Part shown: piece by piece, positions 33,595 through 45,327 of the stretch
Layout: each line of letters opens with the position of its first letter
How positions within the stretch are numbered: the stretch's first letter is position 1
NCBI GenBank assembly: GCA_941918925.1
Contig: OW799233.1
Span: 79,673,797-79,737,796 of the forward strand
DNA: 64,000 nucleotides
Origin: Phyto melanocephala
Taxonomy: Eukaryota > Arthropoda > Insecta > Diptera > Rhinophoridae
Direction of reading: 5' to 3'
Notes under the pieces: model-generated
Database searches by the model: none
Seen by the model: the letters and a program-made list of their open reading frames with translations, nothing else
Told to the model about the DNA's origin: nothing
Translations under genes and position numbers: made by a program

Positions 33595-35639
33595 TAATAT
33601 AGGGAAGTTCAAGTGGAACAAGGAAGAAAAGAAAATAATATTGAGTAGTCTTAAATTCCGGTGAAAAGGCAGTAAAGCAACGTGGTGAGTGTCATTATTT
33701 TCTTGTTAGAAAAAGGACAAATAATAAGAGAAAAAGAAAATAGGTGTAATCCTATGAAAATAGAATAATCAGAAAAAGCAACTAGAACCTAAAATGAAAA
33801 TTTAAATAAATGGACAAAATAAAATGTTTTTTTTTTTGTATAGTTCATTTACATCTTGGTTGCGAGGTTCGTCAGTAGGAATAATTACAGATTAAGAGGA
33901 AAAAATACTCGGGTGAGCTTATATGAAATCTATTTTAAATATCATTAATCTCCTTACAAAGAAAACTTCTCGTATAAATGTAGGATATATTAAAAAGCTG
34001 GTTGGTAATTCGTCAATTTTGGGTTAAACGAAATAGCAACACCATCTATTGTTGAATCGACACTATATCCCGAGTGAGTATCACAACCTAGCTAATTTCT
34101 AACCCAACACCTTTTCTACAAATAAAATCCTACACCTTCTATAAATTAAATCCCACACCGAAAAGTTAAGCTCCACCCTGAGCAAAGGAACAGCATACAG
34201 TGGGTAGTTAATAATTTAATAAATTATTTAACAAACCAGAAAAAAAAGGGAAACAAATCTAACTTAATTTTCTTTATTTCTTTTGTTTAAACTAAAAACT
34301 ATTCAGTTACATTAAAAATATAATAACTTTAATGTAGTGAACATGTCCGAGTGTACGTATGTATGTCCCGTAGAGTAAAAAGTGCACGTTAAGCAATAAA
34401 ATAATTCATGAACACAAAATAGCAAATACCTGAAAATACAAAAAAAAGAGGAATTAATAGAATATTAAAAAAATATAAAAAAAAAGAAAAATTTTATATG
34501 TATAAAAAAAATAGAATAATAATAATATATAAGATATAAAATCGGAAATGAATTTACTTATCTATTACATACATTATGTAAGGGCAAATGCCTTCATGTA
34601 ATATTATAAAAAAAATAAAAAAAAAGAAAAACATAAAAAAAAGGAAATTAATACTTTATTGTAACAATTTTTTTTTATGTTTTAAGATTTTAGCCGATTA
34701 GCATCAATTTTGTTAAGTATCTTGAATTTTTTTTTTTGTAACCTGTCTGAAGGTAAATGAAATGTAAATTACTCTTACTTATTATAAGAAAAACTTATTA
34801 TAAGAAAAACTTATTATAAGCAAAAACTTATTATAAGAAAAACTTATTATAAGAAAAACTTGTTATAAGCAAAAACTTATTATAAGAAAAACTTATTATA
34901 AGAAAAACTTATTATAAGAAAAACTTAAAATCGGTACTAATCATTGTAAATCTCCTCATTTTTTTTTGTTTCCGCTATTAATGTTGGATTATTATTATTT
35001 ATTGTATTATTTATTTGTTTATAATTATATATAGTTAGATTGCATACGGGTTTCACGATATTTTTATTGTATGAAAATATATATGTATGCCCGTATTACT
35101 TTCTTGCTAGCGAAACTAAACGTGCACCATATATATTTAATGTTATAAAATAATTAAAACACATATTTCATAAATATTAGTTTTGTTTGTAAATAGTATC
35201 GGAACTTATTAATAATGGAATAGATTATTCGTAAAGTTGGATATGTAGCGACGTAGAGAGGATGTGGCGAATCTGTGAAATATGGGACATTTTATTGAAC
35301 ATTTAGGACTAATAAAATGTCATGGTTGACTGAAATATGTCAAATGGGGTGGGTAGCCTCACAGGACGATGACATCTGAGTCCTGGCTTATGAATCTCCT
35401 GAAGCATGGCGACTAACCGCAAACTTGCTCCTTGTGACCTCCATCTGTTTTAATTTTACCCCCATACTTCAAACTATACTATTTTGGTTTTTTATTCAGG
35501 CACGATTTTTTTAAATGCTAACGACTGAAGGGAAGAAAAAGAACCTACACATCCGACGAGCTAATGCCGTGCCACCTGCTAGCGTGCCACTTCCCCGAAA
35601 CAACATAAAGAGTTGTTACACATAAGCTATTATTTCAAC
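33595..35639. other. AT-rich spacer of unknown origin
   Basis: Two kilobases without recognisable coding sequence. A 16-bp minisatellite lies at 34778-34927. The segment 35230-35600 is less AT-rich (CCTCACAGGACGATGACATC, CTTGCTCCTTGTGACCTCC) and could be untranslated sequence of an LTR element or of the CR1 copy, but nothing decides this. Confidence 0.4.
34778..34927. repeat. 16-bp minisatellite, about nine units
   Basis: Tandem copies of CTTATTATAAGAAAAA, with some units carrying an extra base (CAAAAA). Each unit has a CTTAT-T-ATAAG self-complementary core, so single strands could form a chain of small hairpins. Confidence 0.9.
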
Positions 35640-36344
35640 AAATAAGTATTATATTCGCACATTCGAGTTATGTGTTAAGTTTGCTTCGAGATTGCCTGCA
35701 GAAAGATCATCTGCATTATATATAATATTTGAGTTGGTTATCATTCTGCTCACTAATTCCTTCCTAACGTATATAGCCACACCACCGCCTAGGGTTGGGC
35801 AAAATATATCGATATATCAAAATATCGATATTTAGTTTAAAAAATTTCGATATTAATCGCCGATATTTTAAATACCTCAATATCGATACATCGATATTTA
35901 TTTACTAATATCGGAGCCGATATTTTTAAAAGTTTTCCAAAAGAAGGTACATCAATAAAGGCGAATTCAGTTTAAATTATACTAGTATACTTATTATATA
36001 CTTATGCATTAATGCATTAAATTACTGTCAGTGTTCTTGTAGGGCTGCTTTTATGAACAATGATGTCACGCTTTTTAGTTTATCGTTTGACTAAACAGTT
36101 TTACAACCACAGTATTTATCGGTTATATCCATTTCTAAAAATGCACAGCTTTCTGTGCATATAAGCGCAAAATGCAGATATAAAAAGTCGTTTATATGCA
36201 TATACGGTGCTTATAAAAAAACTCGTTAATATGCATAATCAGTGCATATATAAAAACTCCGAAATCTATTAAAAATTTTATACATATACATATGTATGTA
36301 TCAGTTTTTATTAAAAATTAATTTTTACAAAAAAAAAAACTAAC

Positions 36345-36497
36345 TGCCTGTTCAACGATGTCGAAAGAAAACCCAAGCGAAATTTCATTCGTACAAATAC
36401 GTTGAAAACAAAGACAAATGTTTAGTTTTTGTTGTTGTTTGTATATTTGTACGAATGAAATTTCGCTTTTGTTTTCTTTCGACATCGTTGAACAGGC
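36345..36497. mobile_element. 153-bp foldback MITE
   Basis: Arms GCCTGTTCAACGATGTCGAA ... and the inverted counterpart extend for about 53 bp with only a few mismatches, separated by a loop of about 45 bp. Nested within the pogo element. No target duplication is obvious. Confidence 0.8.
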
Positions 36498-37230
36498 CGT
36501 TCAAATATTAAATTAAATAAAAAATATTATTGTGCATTTAGAAGTTTGTACTAAAAGTATCATTTCACTGAGATCATTTAACTAGGTTGATAACATAAAA
36601 AACTAGAAATTTATTGCTTTCTAGAATTGCCCCAGCAGTTTCAATACTTGCGAAGTGAGAAGTGATTTTGTCACGTGCTTATAATTGCTAATAAATTCAC
36701 AAGCAATTGAAACTTTAATTTGGATTTACTGAGGTAAATTAAAGTACTTAGTCTTATACATACTAATTTTTGAAAAAATCTGTTATTTCTTTTGTACATT
36801 TTAGCAGCAGCTCTCAAAAATAAATTGATCAATTTTTTCCAATTCAACTTAAATATTCCACTGCATTACTTGCAGATTGAATTGGTACATACTCATTGTC
36901 ATCATCCTCGTTAGCTTGATTGAAGCTCAAAAACAATTTCCTCCTCGTTAGGTGGTACATGACAATGTAAATTTTCGTCCTGAGTTACAAAATTTTCACT
37001 TTTAAGGTTCAAATTCTAAACCAGAGTCAGCAGTTATAATTATTTCATCTTCGCGATCATCCATCGCTGGAAGCTCGTGAGATTCCGAAATAAACTTACA
37101 CCAAAATATATAAAAAGTCATATAAATCGGAAAAAAATTAGCCTGTATATTTTAAAATCAACTTTTTAAGGCAGTAAAATAGTACTTGGAGCTATTATCC
37201 AATATTCTCGCTTGGCTATATATAATGCTG

Positions 37231-37981
37231 CTAACATATCAATGCTTTTCTTGAAATCTCTAAAAAGCATATTTGCTTACGTATTATATTTTGCCAATAG
37301 TATGCCTTGAAAGCATGAATGATCCCCTGATCTAAAGGCTGTAAAATTGAGGTGTTATATGCTGATAAATATCGAACGTCAACGTTCTTTAAACTTATCT
37401 GCTTATGGGCTGTGGCATTGTCTACGAATAAGATTACTTTTCTATTTTGTTGAATCATTTCTTTATCAAAAGCTAGCATTATTGCAGTCCAAATGTCCTG
37501 TGTCATCCATGCCTTGTTTTGCGAAAAATACTTAATGGGTACTTTTTTATTTTTAAAACATCGAGGCTGTTTGGTTTACCTATGGCAAACATAGTCACCA
37601 GTTGCATTGCACAAAAGGAGTAAAGTTTTACGTTCTTTTGATGACGTCATTCCAGAAACTTTTAAACCACTCCTATACATAAATTTTTATTCAGGGCAAT
37701 GTCAAATTGTTTGGCCTTTGCCATTAGCATATTGTTTGACACTACAACGCCAGACAACCTTATTTGATCAAACCATTTCGATAATGCCTTATCCTTTTTT
37801 TTTTTTTTTAATTTCATGTTTTGCTGCTTTGAATAATAGAACTTTTGTCTTTTAGAATACGATTTACGGTTTCGATTGATCATCCATACTTTCTACAAAT
37901 CTCGTGTTTAGTAGAATCTTTAATTTCATTTATAATTGAAAGCTTTTGCTTTATGGACAAGCATATTCTTTTGTTAGCACT
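37231..37981 (-). pseudogene. pogo/Tigger transposase remnant
   Basis: ATG at 37981 opens MSANKRICLSIKQKLSIINE, EICRKYG, a stop, and TVNRILKDKSSI: the N-terminal psq-type helix-turn-helix. Next, after a poly-A slip, ALSKWFDQIRLSGVVVSNNM represents the CENP-B-type HTH. The catalytic part near 37430-37290 reads VILFVDNATAHKQISL and SILQPLDQGIIHAFKAYY, giving two of the three catalytic aspartates about 29 residues apart. Frames are broken and the first catalytic block is missing. Confidence 0.88.
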
Positions 37982-38417
37982 CATTTTTGATTGCATTTAT
38001 TCACGATGCATATAGAAGACAATTTCTTTTGTAATTTATTCAAATGATATTAAAATTATTGTGCATAAAAGCGAAAAATGCATATAAGCGAAATGCATAT
38101 AGACGAAATTTTTATGTATATTTTAGATTACAAGCTGAAATTGCACAGGCTTGGATGCATAAAAGCGAGAAATGCTTATAATCGACGTGCATATAAGCGA
38201 TAAATACTGTACTCACTATTGTTATTTAAGAATTGGCATCACTAGTCATATAATTGATCTCATCCTTAATCGTAAATATTATTTCAGAATTTATTTTATA
38301 GATTTGGTGTAAACAATACATCAATTGTTGACTTTAAAACTTAAGATTGTCTATTGATTTTTTGGTTTATTTTTTGTTTTTATGTTTGATCTAGTCATAT
38401 AACTGATCTTATCCTTA

Positions 38418-38602
38418 GGTTAACAGGCAGCTGTTGTACAGCTCACTTGGGTCCATTATATTGATCCCTTTGTGATACCTGAATAGAAAAGTAAAAATAG
38501 AATAGAAAAGAAGCAGACAAGTCCAGAGTCTCCGGCGGGAATCGAACCCGCAACCCCTAGGCTAGCAGAACAGCACACTGCTGACTAGTCCATCGGGGCA
38601 CC
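38418..38602 (-). mobile_element. tRNA-derived SINE, 185 bp, 10-bp duplication
   Basis: On the minus strand the head contains an A-box-like GATGGACTAGTCAGC segment and a perfect B box in GCGGGTTCGATTCCCGCC, a T-arm with five base pairs. The acceptor and anticodon stems do not pair as a real tRNA would, and a 110-bp non-tRNA tail follows. CTTATCCTTA flanks both sides (38408-38417, 38603-38612). So this is a Pol III retroposon, not a tRNA gene. It inserted into the second copy of a local duplication of CATATAA-TGATCT-ATCCTTA (38247 and 38393). Confidence 0.85.
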
Positions 38603-39079
38603 CTTATCCTTAATCGTAAATATTTTTTCTTATTTTCGTTTTTATAAGCTCACGCCTAAGAGCAAGCATTTATACTATTAATATATATTATAATATCTAG
38701 TTTATTTATTATAAAAATTGGAATAAAAAGTTAGTACGAAGCCTATTATACATCTATTTTTGTTTGTATGTACATAAGTGCGTGTATTTAATTTTCAAAT
38801 GTAAATCATTTCAACAATAACTAGGTAAATATGTTTCAGTCGATATATCGATATTTTAAATTAATAAATATCGATGGTAAAATAAAATATCGATATAATA
38901 AATATCGATAGAGTTTTCCAATTTGCCCATCCCTACCACCGCCCTAGATTTTCGATCACACCGGTACAACTGAAAATTTGTTAAGCTGACAATTGCATCT
39001 GAGACTGATTCTTTAAACCAAAATTATTTAGCTCCTCAATGCCATCATTTCGTGGGCTCTTCATCTGAATGAAATTTTA

Positions 39080-39912
39080 TGTAAACAACTCCACGAATTG
39101 TAAACGCAGATTTTAACTTATTCGCCTTTTTCAGAGCCACCGCAGCTTTTAAAGTTTGTTGCGGTTAAATTTTAATTTACATAAAAAGGGCAATCAGAAC
39201 TTCGCCCAACATTACTAAGCAACAATGGTGTTTTTTCTGACTTACGGGAATTGGATATGGATTTTAAAACAAAATTCTTGTCGTATGGAGAAAAAAGTTT
39301 TACCAGTAATTTTGCAGTCGATATATACCCTTAACAGCTGGAGTATTTATTCGTATTGTGTCACACATAGTTTGAAAAATCGTATCCAAATTTTCATCTT
39401 TGTCGTAAGGAATACCATTGATACGAAGATCAGATGCGATTATAGAATTTTCCTGGCGTTGCAGCTGAATTTCAAGTTTACCAACTTCACTTTTTAGGCT
39501 GACGATATCATCGGTAACCATTTCTAATTTAGTTACTCGTTGGGTGATGTTGAAAATGTCGGCTTTCATCTCATCAAAACGTTTGTCAAATTCTTTGAGC
39601 AACCGGACTTTACTTTCCTCGATTTGCGTTTTGATGACATCAGTGTATTTTTCGAACTTTTTCTCCACCATATTTAGCATTTTAAACGGCGAGTCGTTGG
39701 TCGACAACCGTGTTGTTTTTATCTAAAATAGTGTTATGTAATGACTTTCTTTTTGGTCTTCTTGGTGCAGCAGCAAAACTTTCGTTACTGTCGCAATTAT
39801 TATTCATGTCTGATATTTTTGAGCCAGACTCAATTACTCTTTTTGTGCTTTGTTTTCTATTTGAAATTTGTTTAACGCTCCTAACCCTGTTTTCACGTTT
39901 TGATCTATGCAT
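39080..39912 (-). pseudogene. CR1-group ORF1 protein, second copy
   Basis: From 39912 the frame reads a basic N-terminus (HRSKRENRVRSVKQ), then after a frameshift near 39700 a coiled coil (EKKFEKYTDVIKTQIEESK, FDEMKADIFNITQRVTKLE) and the globular part NSIIASDLRINGIPYDKDEN. Past a stop near 39300 other frames continue with FSPYDKNFVLKSIS, CPFYVN, and NKLKSAFTIRGVVYIKF ending near 39080. This mirrors the order of the 11719-12610 protein. Opposite-strand ORFs over 39225-39931 are shadows. Confidence 0.8.
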
Positions 39913-40439
39913 GTGTACTACTATGGTTTGACTTTTGTATAGGTTATAATTATGTTATTAATATAATTAATTTACTATTATTTAAATTTTTAATCAGGCT
40001 TGAGTTCATATTAATATTCTTTATTTTTACAAAGAATTTGTTTTAATTGTGATAAATGAAAGAATAAATCTTGAAAAATTATATTTTTACCGACACTAGC
40101 CGAGTGGAATGCATTTTCGAAACCAGCTACAATTTCATCATCAGCACTCTCTGATCGGTGGTTACATGTTGGTTGTAAATATCATCTATTTAACTCACGG
40201 GACTTATGTTAATTGAATTCGGTAACTAATTTTTAGTTTTTCCTATTTCATATATTTTTACCACAATGAGTTAGATTGAAATTTTAACCAAACAGCAACC
40301 CTTTTTACTTTTTGTTTGTTATTATCTTTCATTTATCGCTATTTTTGTCCTGCTCTAGCCACCAGTTAGGTAGCGATAAGAACAGATAATTGTTTTTAAC
40401 AATCAATGTTTATAATCATTTGTTTTATTTTCTGTGAGG

Positions 40440-42923
40440 TCAGTGTACAACGAAATGTTGACTGACTAACAGTGGATGAATGATTTTTTTGCACCGTGCA
40501 GCACTGTCTCTGAATCTTTTGAAGAGGTTTTATATTCACCCTCTTCTCTAAGGATGTCCACCACACTAACGAAGCGTACGTAATCGTAGGCCGCAGTACA
40601 CTCGTATATAGCCAATGTGTCATCCTTGGGCATAAGCCCCATTTTGAGCCAATCACTCTTCTGCAGAGGGCCCATATTCTTTGAGCTTTTTCCACTTTAC
40701 ATTCAATGTGGTCCTTCCAGGACAGTCTCCAATCAAGTACTATTCCTAGGTATTTGACCTTCTTATCAATCTTTATTGTCTTATTCCGAAAGATGGGATA
40801 GCTATGCACCGGTATCTTCCTCTTTCTCGTAAACAAGCAGATTTCAGTCTTTTCCGGGTTGACATTGAGCCCTCGCTCCTTCGCCCAGTTATAGGATATA
40901 TTCAAAGCCTCCATTGCTCTCATACATAAAGAATTTGGATTCATCCCCCTGATCAGTATCGCAACATCATCTGCGTAACAGATAGGCTTGAATCCCTCGT
41001 TCGATAGAATCCTCAGTAGACTATGTATGGTAGTTACCCATAATAATGGAGATAAAATACCTCCCTGCGGGGTTCCTCGACATACTTTGTTCCTTCTTCT
41101 TACTCCATTCGCCTCACAATTTATCCATCTGTTCCTTAACATATTGCTAATCCATGCAATTAAGACATGTTTTCCAAGGAACCGATAAGGCTCGAGGTCA
41201 TTACGTTATTGAAAGCTCCTTCTATGTCTATGAATACGGACATGGTATAAACACCTAGGTCGAAGCATCTTTCTATATGATAAACAACCTCCTGAAGAGC
41301 AGTCTCAGTAGATCTGCCCTTGATATAGGCGTGTTGTCCAAATCTCATTGAATCGCCTGGTAATCGTCTTCTGACCATTCCATCGACGATACGCTCCATG
41401 GTTTTCAATAAGAATGATGTTAAGCTTATGGGTCTATAAGCTTTAGGATTTGCGTAATTTTCCTTCCCTGGTTTAGGTATGAAAACGACTCTCGCCTCCC
41501 TCCATTCCACAGGGGTATACGCATATTTCAGGCAAGTAGTAAAAATATTTGCCAGCCTCATATCGATTAGGTCAATGCTTCTTTGTAGGAGAGCCGGAAA
41601 AATACCATCCGTCCCTGGTGCCTTATATGGCAAGAAACTATTTACCGCCTCTCTGACCATATTCGCCGTTATAATTATGTCCGTCGTGGCACTACCGTCA
41701 TGGGGATGTGGAATTTCTCCGTCATCCGCCATTTCCGTTTGGAAGTGTGCCTCTATCAGTATTCCTAGCGTTTCCTCCATCGTCTCCGACCTTTTCCCGT
41801 TCGAGTCAACGAGGGTTTCCGGTTGGGTGTGGGTTTTCGATAGGAATTTCTTAATTCTAGAAACGTCATTCACGCTGTCCACCTGACTGCAAAAAAGCCT
41901 CTAGGATCTGCGTTTGGCGATTCTTATTGCTTTGTTGTATATTCTGAGCTTCTCACTGTAATCGTCCCAGTATACTGATTGTTTCTTTCGATAGGCTCTG
42001 TTAAATAGCCTTCGGGTTTCTTTCCTGAGATTATTCAGTTCACCTGTCATCCAGGGCTTTTCCCTTGGGGTTCGCCTTTGTCGGAGTGGACAATGCTCCT
42101 CAAAAGTTTCCCTAAAATCGGCAGTCAGTCTTCCCACCATCGAATCTATCGTGTCCAGATTTTCATCCGGTTCTGGATAATTTTCGAGTTTATGTTGAAG
42201 ACTTAACCTAAAATTTGGCCAGTCCGTTCTGGCCTTATTCCTAAAAGTCACCGGTTCCGGTGGCGGATGAGTTAAGATCATAAAAATATAGCGATGGTCC
42301 GAATAAGAGTGCATATCAGATACGTGTCAATCGCAAATTTCATCAATTAAATTCTCTGAACATATAGTCACATCAATTACCTCTTCCCTAATTCTGTTAA
42401 TAAATGTAGGTTTATTACCTGAGTTAAGGGTAAATAAGTTATTAGCATTTAGGAATTCCCATAGGGCGTCTCCTCTCTTGTTACAGTTCGTGCTGCCCCA
42501 AGAGAGGTGATACGAGTTCGCATCACAACCTATTAAAATATTCCTACCTGTTCTCCTTGCCGATGTTATCATACTTCTTAAATCCGACGTTGGTGGTAGT
42601 GTCGGAGCATCAGAAGGTTGGTACACCGATGCCAGCATTAAATTGCGTGAGCCATGTATTAAGGTAGTGGCGTCCGCTGTAGATAAATCTGGGGAAAAAA
42701 GAAAATTTAATCCCTTATGACAAAGTATACATGTTCTGGGTCGAGACCCAGTTTTAGCATAAAATAATTGGTAATCACACTCATTCAATCCAGTAACTCT
42801 GTCTTTAATAGTCCAGGGTTCCTGAATGAGAACTATGTGTACCTTACCTTTAGTTATATTTTCCATCAAAGCTTGTGTAGCCGTTCTGCTCCGATGGAGA
42901 TTGATCTGCAAGAGCAGTATCAT
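40440..42923 (-). pseudogene. LOA-type ORF2: endonuclease and reverse transcriptase
   Basis: Starts at ATG 42923 (overlap ATGA with ORF1). Endonuclease motifs: LLLQINLHRSRTATQALM, VLIQEPWT, RPRTCILCHKGLNF, IGCDANSYHLSWGS and, after a stop, SDHRYIFM. RT motifs: FLPYKAPGTDGIFPALLQ, YRPISLTSFLLKTMERIV, GQHAYIKGRSTETAL, SVFIDIEGAFNNV, GTPQGGILSPLLW and ICYADDVAIL. One frame runs from 42923 to 41160 apart from two stops, each replacing a conserved tryptophan (D-W-HVSD near 42314 and RS-W-RLF near 41895). A small deletion near 41150 removes the GLSHD segment. No RNase H remains. Confidence 0.9.
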
Positions 42924-44417
42924 TGTTGTTCGGCTAAAAGAGATTCTTCTTGGGATTGAGTTATCTCCAACTCCTCCCTCTTCATTGGCACGGGGTGGCC
43001 TTCATCCTCTTTAGCCTCCTTTGCTTCGTCGTCAGGGTCTTTCTTCTCCGTTGGATTATGTGTCCAACCAATGGGCGTCTTACCAACTTTGAAGAAAATA
43101 GTTGTACTCGCGAAGTACACCTTCCCTTTTTCCTCCTCGAGGTGAGACATGGAGGGTTTATCCACTCCTGCAACTACCAGGGTGCCATCGTCAGTTTCCT
43201 CACGATGGAAAACCTCCCATTTGTCTACTTCCAGCCCTCTATTTTGCTTGCCAATGATCCTAAGCATGGCTTTGCTATCAAGTTTGCTGCCCCAACCTTT
43301 AACGAAAAATGAAACCTTGGTTAGGGATGGGATATCGGCCTTTTTCACCATGGCAAGTTTGCCACCCCCCATGGGGCTGGTATGCCTCCCACTAGGTCTT
43401 TCATAACATGTGCGCAGGTGTCTGATTCTAGTTGTAGAAACAGTACTTCCCTGGCGAACCTACAGCTATCTATATGGATCTGTGGAGCATTATCCTCTGC
43501 TTCCAGGACATACTGCACAATCCTCTCATTTATGGCATTCTCTACTTCCTTCTGATGTGCCATTGGAATTTTGCCCGATGCGCTATTGGAGTCGATAACA
43601 GCATAGCATAGCTCCTCTGTCATCTTCCTTCTGGCCACTTTCGCATACGTGGGTTGCTCCTTAGCCGATTTTTCTTCCGGCTTTCTTTTACGTGATGGTG
43701 GGGTTTTTTTCCGGCTGTTCCATCATCACCTGTATTTTTAGCTACCGCTTTCGCCTGTTTAGAGGTTGAAGCTATTGGTTGATTTCCTTCTCCTTTCAGA
43801 TTGGCCGGAGGGTCTTCTTTCGGGAGTTGGGAAATGTTAACCGTTTTACTTCCCTGCTGGTAACTTTTTTTCTTTTTAGTATTGCCAACGGTGTTCTGTT
43901 CCTCTGGAGATCGAATCCTCTTACCCTTTTCGGTAGAAATGGGTGTAGCTGAGTCTTTCTCTTTAGGGACATCCCGCTGACCTTTCTTATTTACTCTCTG
44001 TTTCTTTTTGGCAGTATTCCTTTGCTGCGCTCCGGAGAGAGTTCTTATTTAGTCTGTGGTGAGTTTGGCAATGCTTGCACTTACTTCCTCAACCATTTTA
44101 TCTACCTCAGAGGTATCCTTTGTGCATAACACCGTAGTGTCAGCATCTTCTATATTTGAGTCAGAGGTGTCGGATTCCTCGCCAGTCTTGTGTGGCTGGG
44201 GATGCTTAAAGCTCACCCTTGGATCCGATCCCTCGTTCTCTATTCTTCTTGATGCTTTATCAATAACGGAAGCCAAGTTGCCCACCTCCGAAATTGTTTC
44301 CTTACAGCCATTTGATGACGACGACTCGGGGCCTGCTTGCTCACCACCATTAGCCGCCGGTACTGAGTTTATTAGGCTCTGCACCGTAACTTTTATTCCC
44401 TTCTTATCTTGATCCAT
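42920..44417 (-). pseudogene. LOA-type ORF1 (DUF4780-like)
   Basis: ATG at 44417 opens MDQDKKGIKVTVQSLINSVP; a low-complexity, serine/acid-rich N-terminus follows, with an in-frame TAA near 44050, then a lysine-rich linker. A frameshift in an A-run near 43705 leads to TYAKVARRKMTEELCYAV, and another near 43355 joins GGIPAPWG to KLAMVKKADIPSLTKVSFF. The block YAVIDSN ... LFLQLESD ... VDKPSMSHLEEEKGKVYFA matches the DUF4780 domain found in ORF1 of LOA-like elements in insects. It should act as the nucleic-acid-binding ORF1 protein. No CCHC zinc knuckles are seen. It stops at TGA 42922-42920, overlapping the ORF2 start. Confidence 0.8.
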
Positions 44418-44645
44418 ATTTGGTTTATTTTGGGAACCGCCCTATCTTATTTTTATTTCGTCCGCGAGGAGTTCTAGGAACCCCTAGGGTCAGAGGTAGT
44501 GTACGGGATCTGATCACTACATAATGCGACAAATCTCTACTCATTTAGATGGGTAGGTCTTTCCAACTCTATAAAGAGCTCAGGCCCCCCACACTACATC
44601 CGCCCCCCCTATCCGCCACCTGGGGACGCGTCCGATGGGAGTAAA

Positions 44646-45327
44646 AACAAGTAAAAGCGCTATATTCGGCCGTGCCGAATCTTATATACCCTTCACAACG
44701 TGTAGTCATGCAATAACAGTAAATTCACGTATGTATGTTAAAAAAACAAAAAAAAAATTTAAAAAAAATTTAAAAAAAAAAAATTTAAAAAAAAATAAAA
44801 AAAAAAAAAATAATAATATATATAATATATTAAATAAAAAATAAAAAAAAAAAATAAAAAAAAAATTAAAAAAAAAATTTTTAAAAATATTAAAAAAAAA
44901 TTTTTTTGGCTCAGCTGGGATTCGATGCCACGTTTTCCCTAACCAGTATACACGTTTGTATGTATGTATGTTGTTGTTGTAATGTTGTTTTTGTGAAAAG
45001 AAAATCGAGGTGGTCGTGGGTTTTTGCTCATATCTCAGTTGTTTATGTACCGATGTTTCTGATTTTCAATAGCGATCTACTCCCGAATATTTCTGATATT
45101 TTAATACCTTACCCGGGTCCAACCTAGGTCGGGGGGCTTCAAAAAGTTGATTTCAACATACACACGGACAGACGGTCAGACGGACAGACTGACAGGGCTT
45201 AATCGACTTCCCTATTCATAAGCTTTCAGAAAATATATACTTTATGGGGTCGGAAATGAAAATTGTAGAAATTTCACACGGAATGACAAACCTATATATA
45301 CCCTTTTTCACTGTGTGAAGGGTATAA
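44646..45327 (-). mobile_element. DINE-1-like repeat, type 1, short subfamily
   Basis: Starts AACAAGTAAAAGCGC and ends CACTGTGTGAAGGGTATAA. It has a private deletion that joins GCAATAACAGT to AAATTCACGTATG, and shares further markers (GTGAAAAGAAAATCG, ATAGCGATCTAC, TTACCCGGGTCCAACC) with the copy at 46418-47183. It abuts the 5' end of the LOA element. Confidence 0.85.

Larger units (their letters stand above)
36110..38209 (-). mobile_element. pogo/Tigger element, 2.1 kb, inside the hAT
   Basis: Ends CAGTATTTATCGGTTATATC and inverted CAGTATTTATCGCTTATATG. The right side is followed by TA (38210-38211); the left flank reads CA, probably a decayed TA. Subterminal repeats of GCATATAAGCG type occur at both ends. 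Contains a Tigger-type transposase remnant on the minus strand and a foldback MITE. Confidence 0.88.
35790..38935. mobile_element. hAT element, 3.15 kb, with nested insertions
   Basis: Exact 8-bp duplication CCACCGCC at 35782-35789 and 38936-38943. The ends are TAGGGTTGGGCAAAATATAT and inverted TAGGGATGGGCAAATTGG. Both subterminal regions are dense in ATCGAT/TATCGATA motifs, likely transposase binding sites by analogy with other hAT elements. After subtracting the pogo element, the foldback MITE and the SINE, about 860 bp of hAT sequence remain and no transposase is recognisable. Confidence 0.9.
35640..39960 (-). mobile_element. CR1-group retrotransposon fragment split by a hAT
   Basis: ORF1 (39912 to about 39080) is followed on the minus strand by endonuclease pieces at 39060-38936 and, across the hAT insertion, at 35789-35640. 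The CCACCGCC duplicated by the hAT lies inside the codons for GGGVAIYVRK. Reverse transcriptase is absent, so the element is a 3'-truncated or rearranged fragment. The stretch 39961-40395 may be its 5' UTR. Confidence 0.75.
40396..44640 (-). mobile_element. LOA-type non-LTR retrotransposon, 3'-truncated
   Basis: Complete 5' region: a GC-richer leader (44640-44418) with GGTGGCGGATAGGGGGGGCG on the minus strand, then ORF1 and ORF2 overlapping at ATGA. The RT ends near 40440 where frame and homology are lost, so RNase H and the 3' UTR are missing here; related 3' fragments lie at 16540 and 26035. Base composition is clearly less AT-rich than its surroundings. Confidence 0.87.

Noticed and set aside
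34778..34927. CRISPR-like array
   Set aside because: The repeats are contiguous 16-bp units without spacers, in an insect genome; it is a minisatellite.
35953..35990. AAAGGCGAATTCAG near 35953 and GGCGAATTCGTAG near 23764 as further P-type MITE ends
   Set aside because: Only 10-12 bases match, with no opposite end and no octamer duplication.
38520..38600. tRNA gene
   Set aside because: Only the T-arm and B box are tRNA-like; the acceptor stem does not pair, a non-tRNA tail follows and target duplications flank the unit, so it is a SINE.
42768..44412. Long + strand ORFs over 42768-44412 and 41479-41886
   Set aside because: Antisense shadows of the LOA ORF1 and ORF2, created by its higher GC content.
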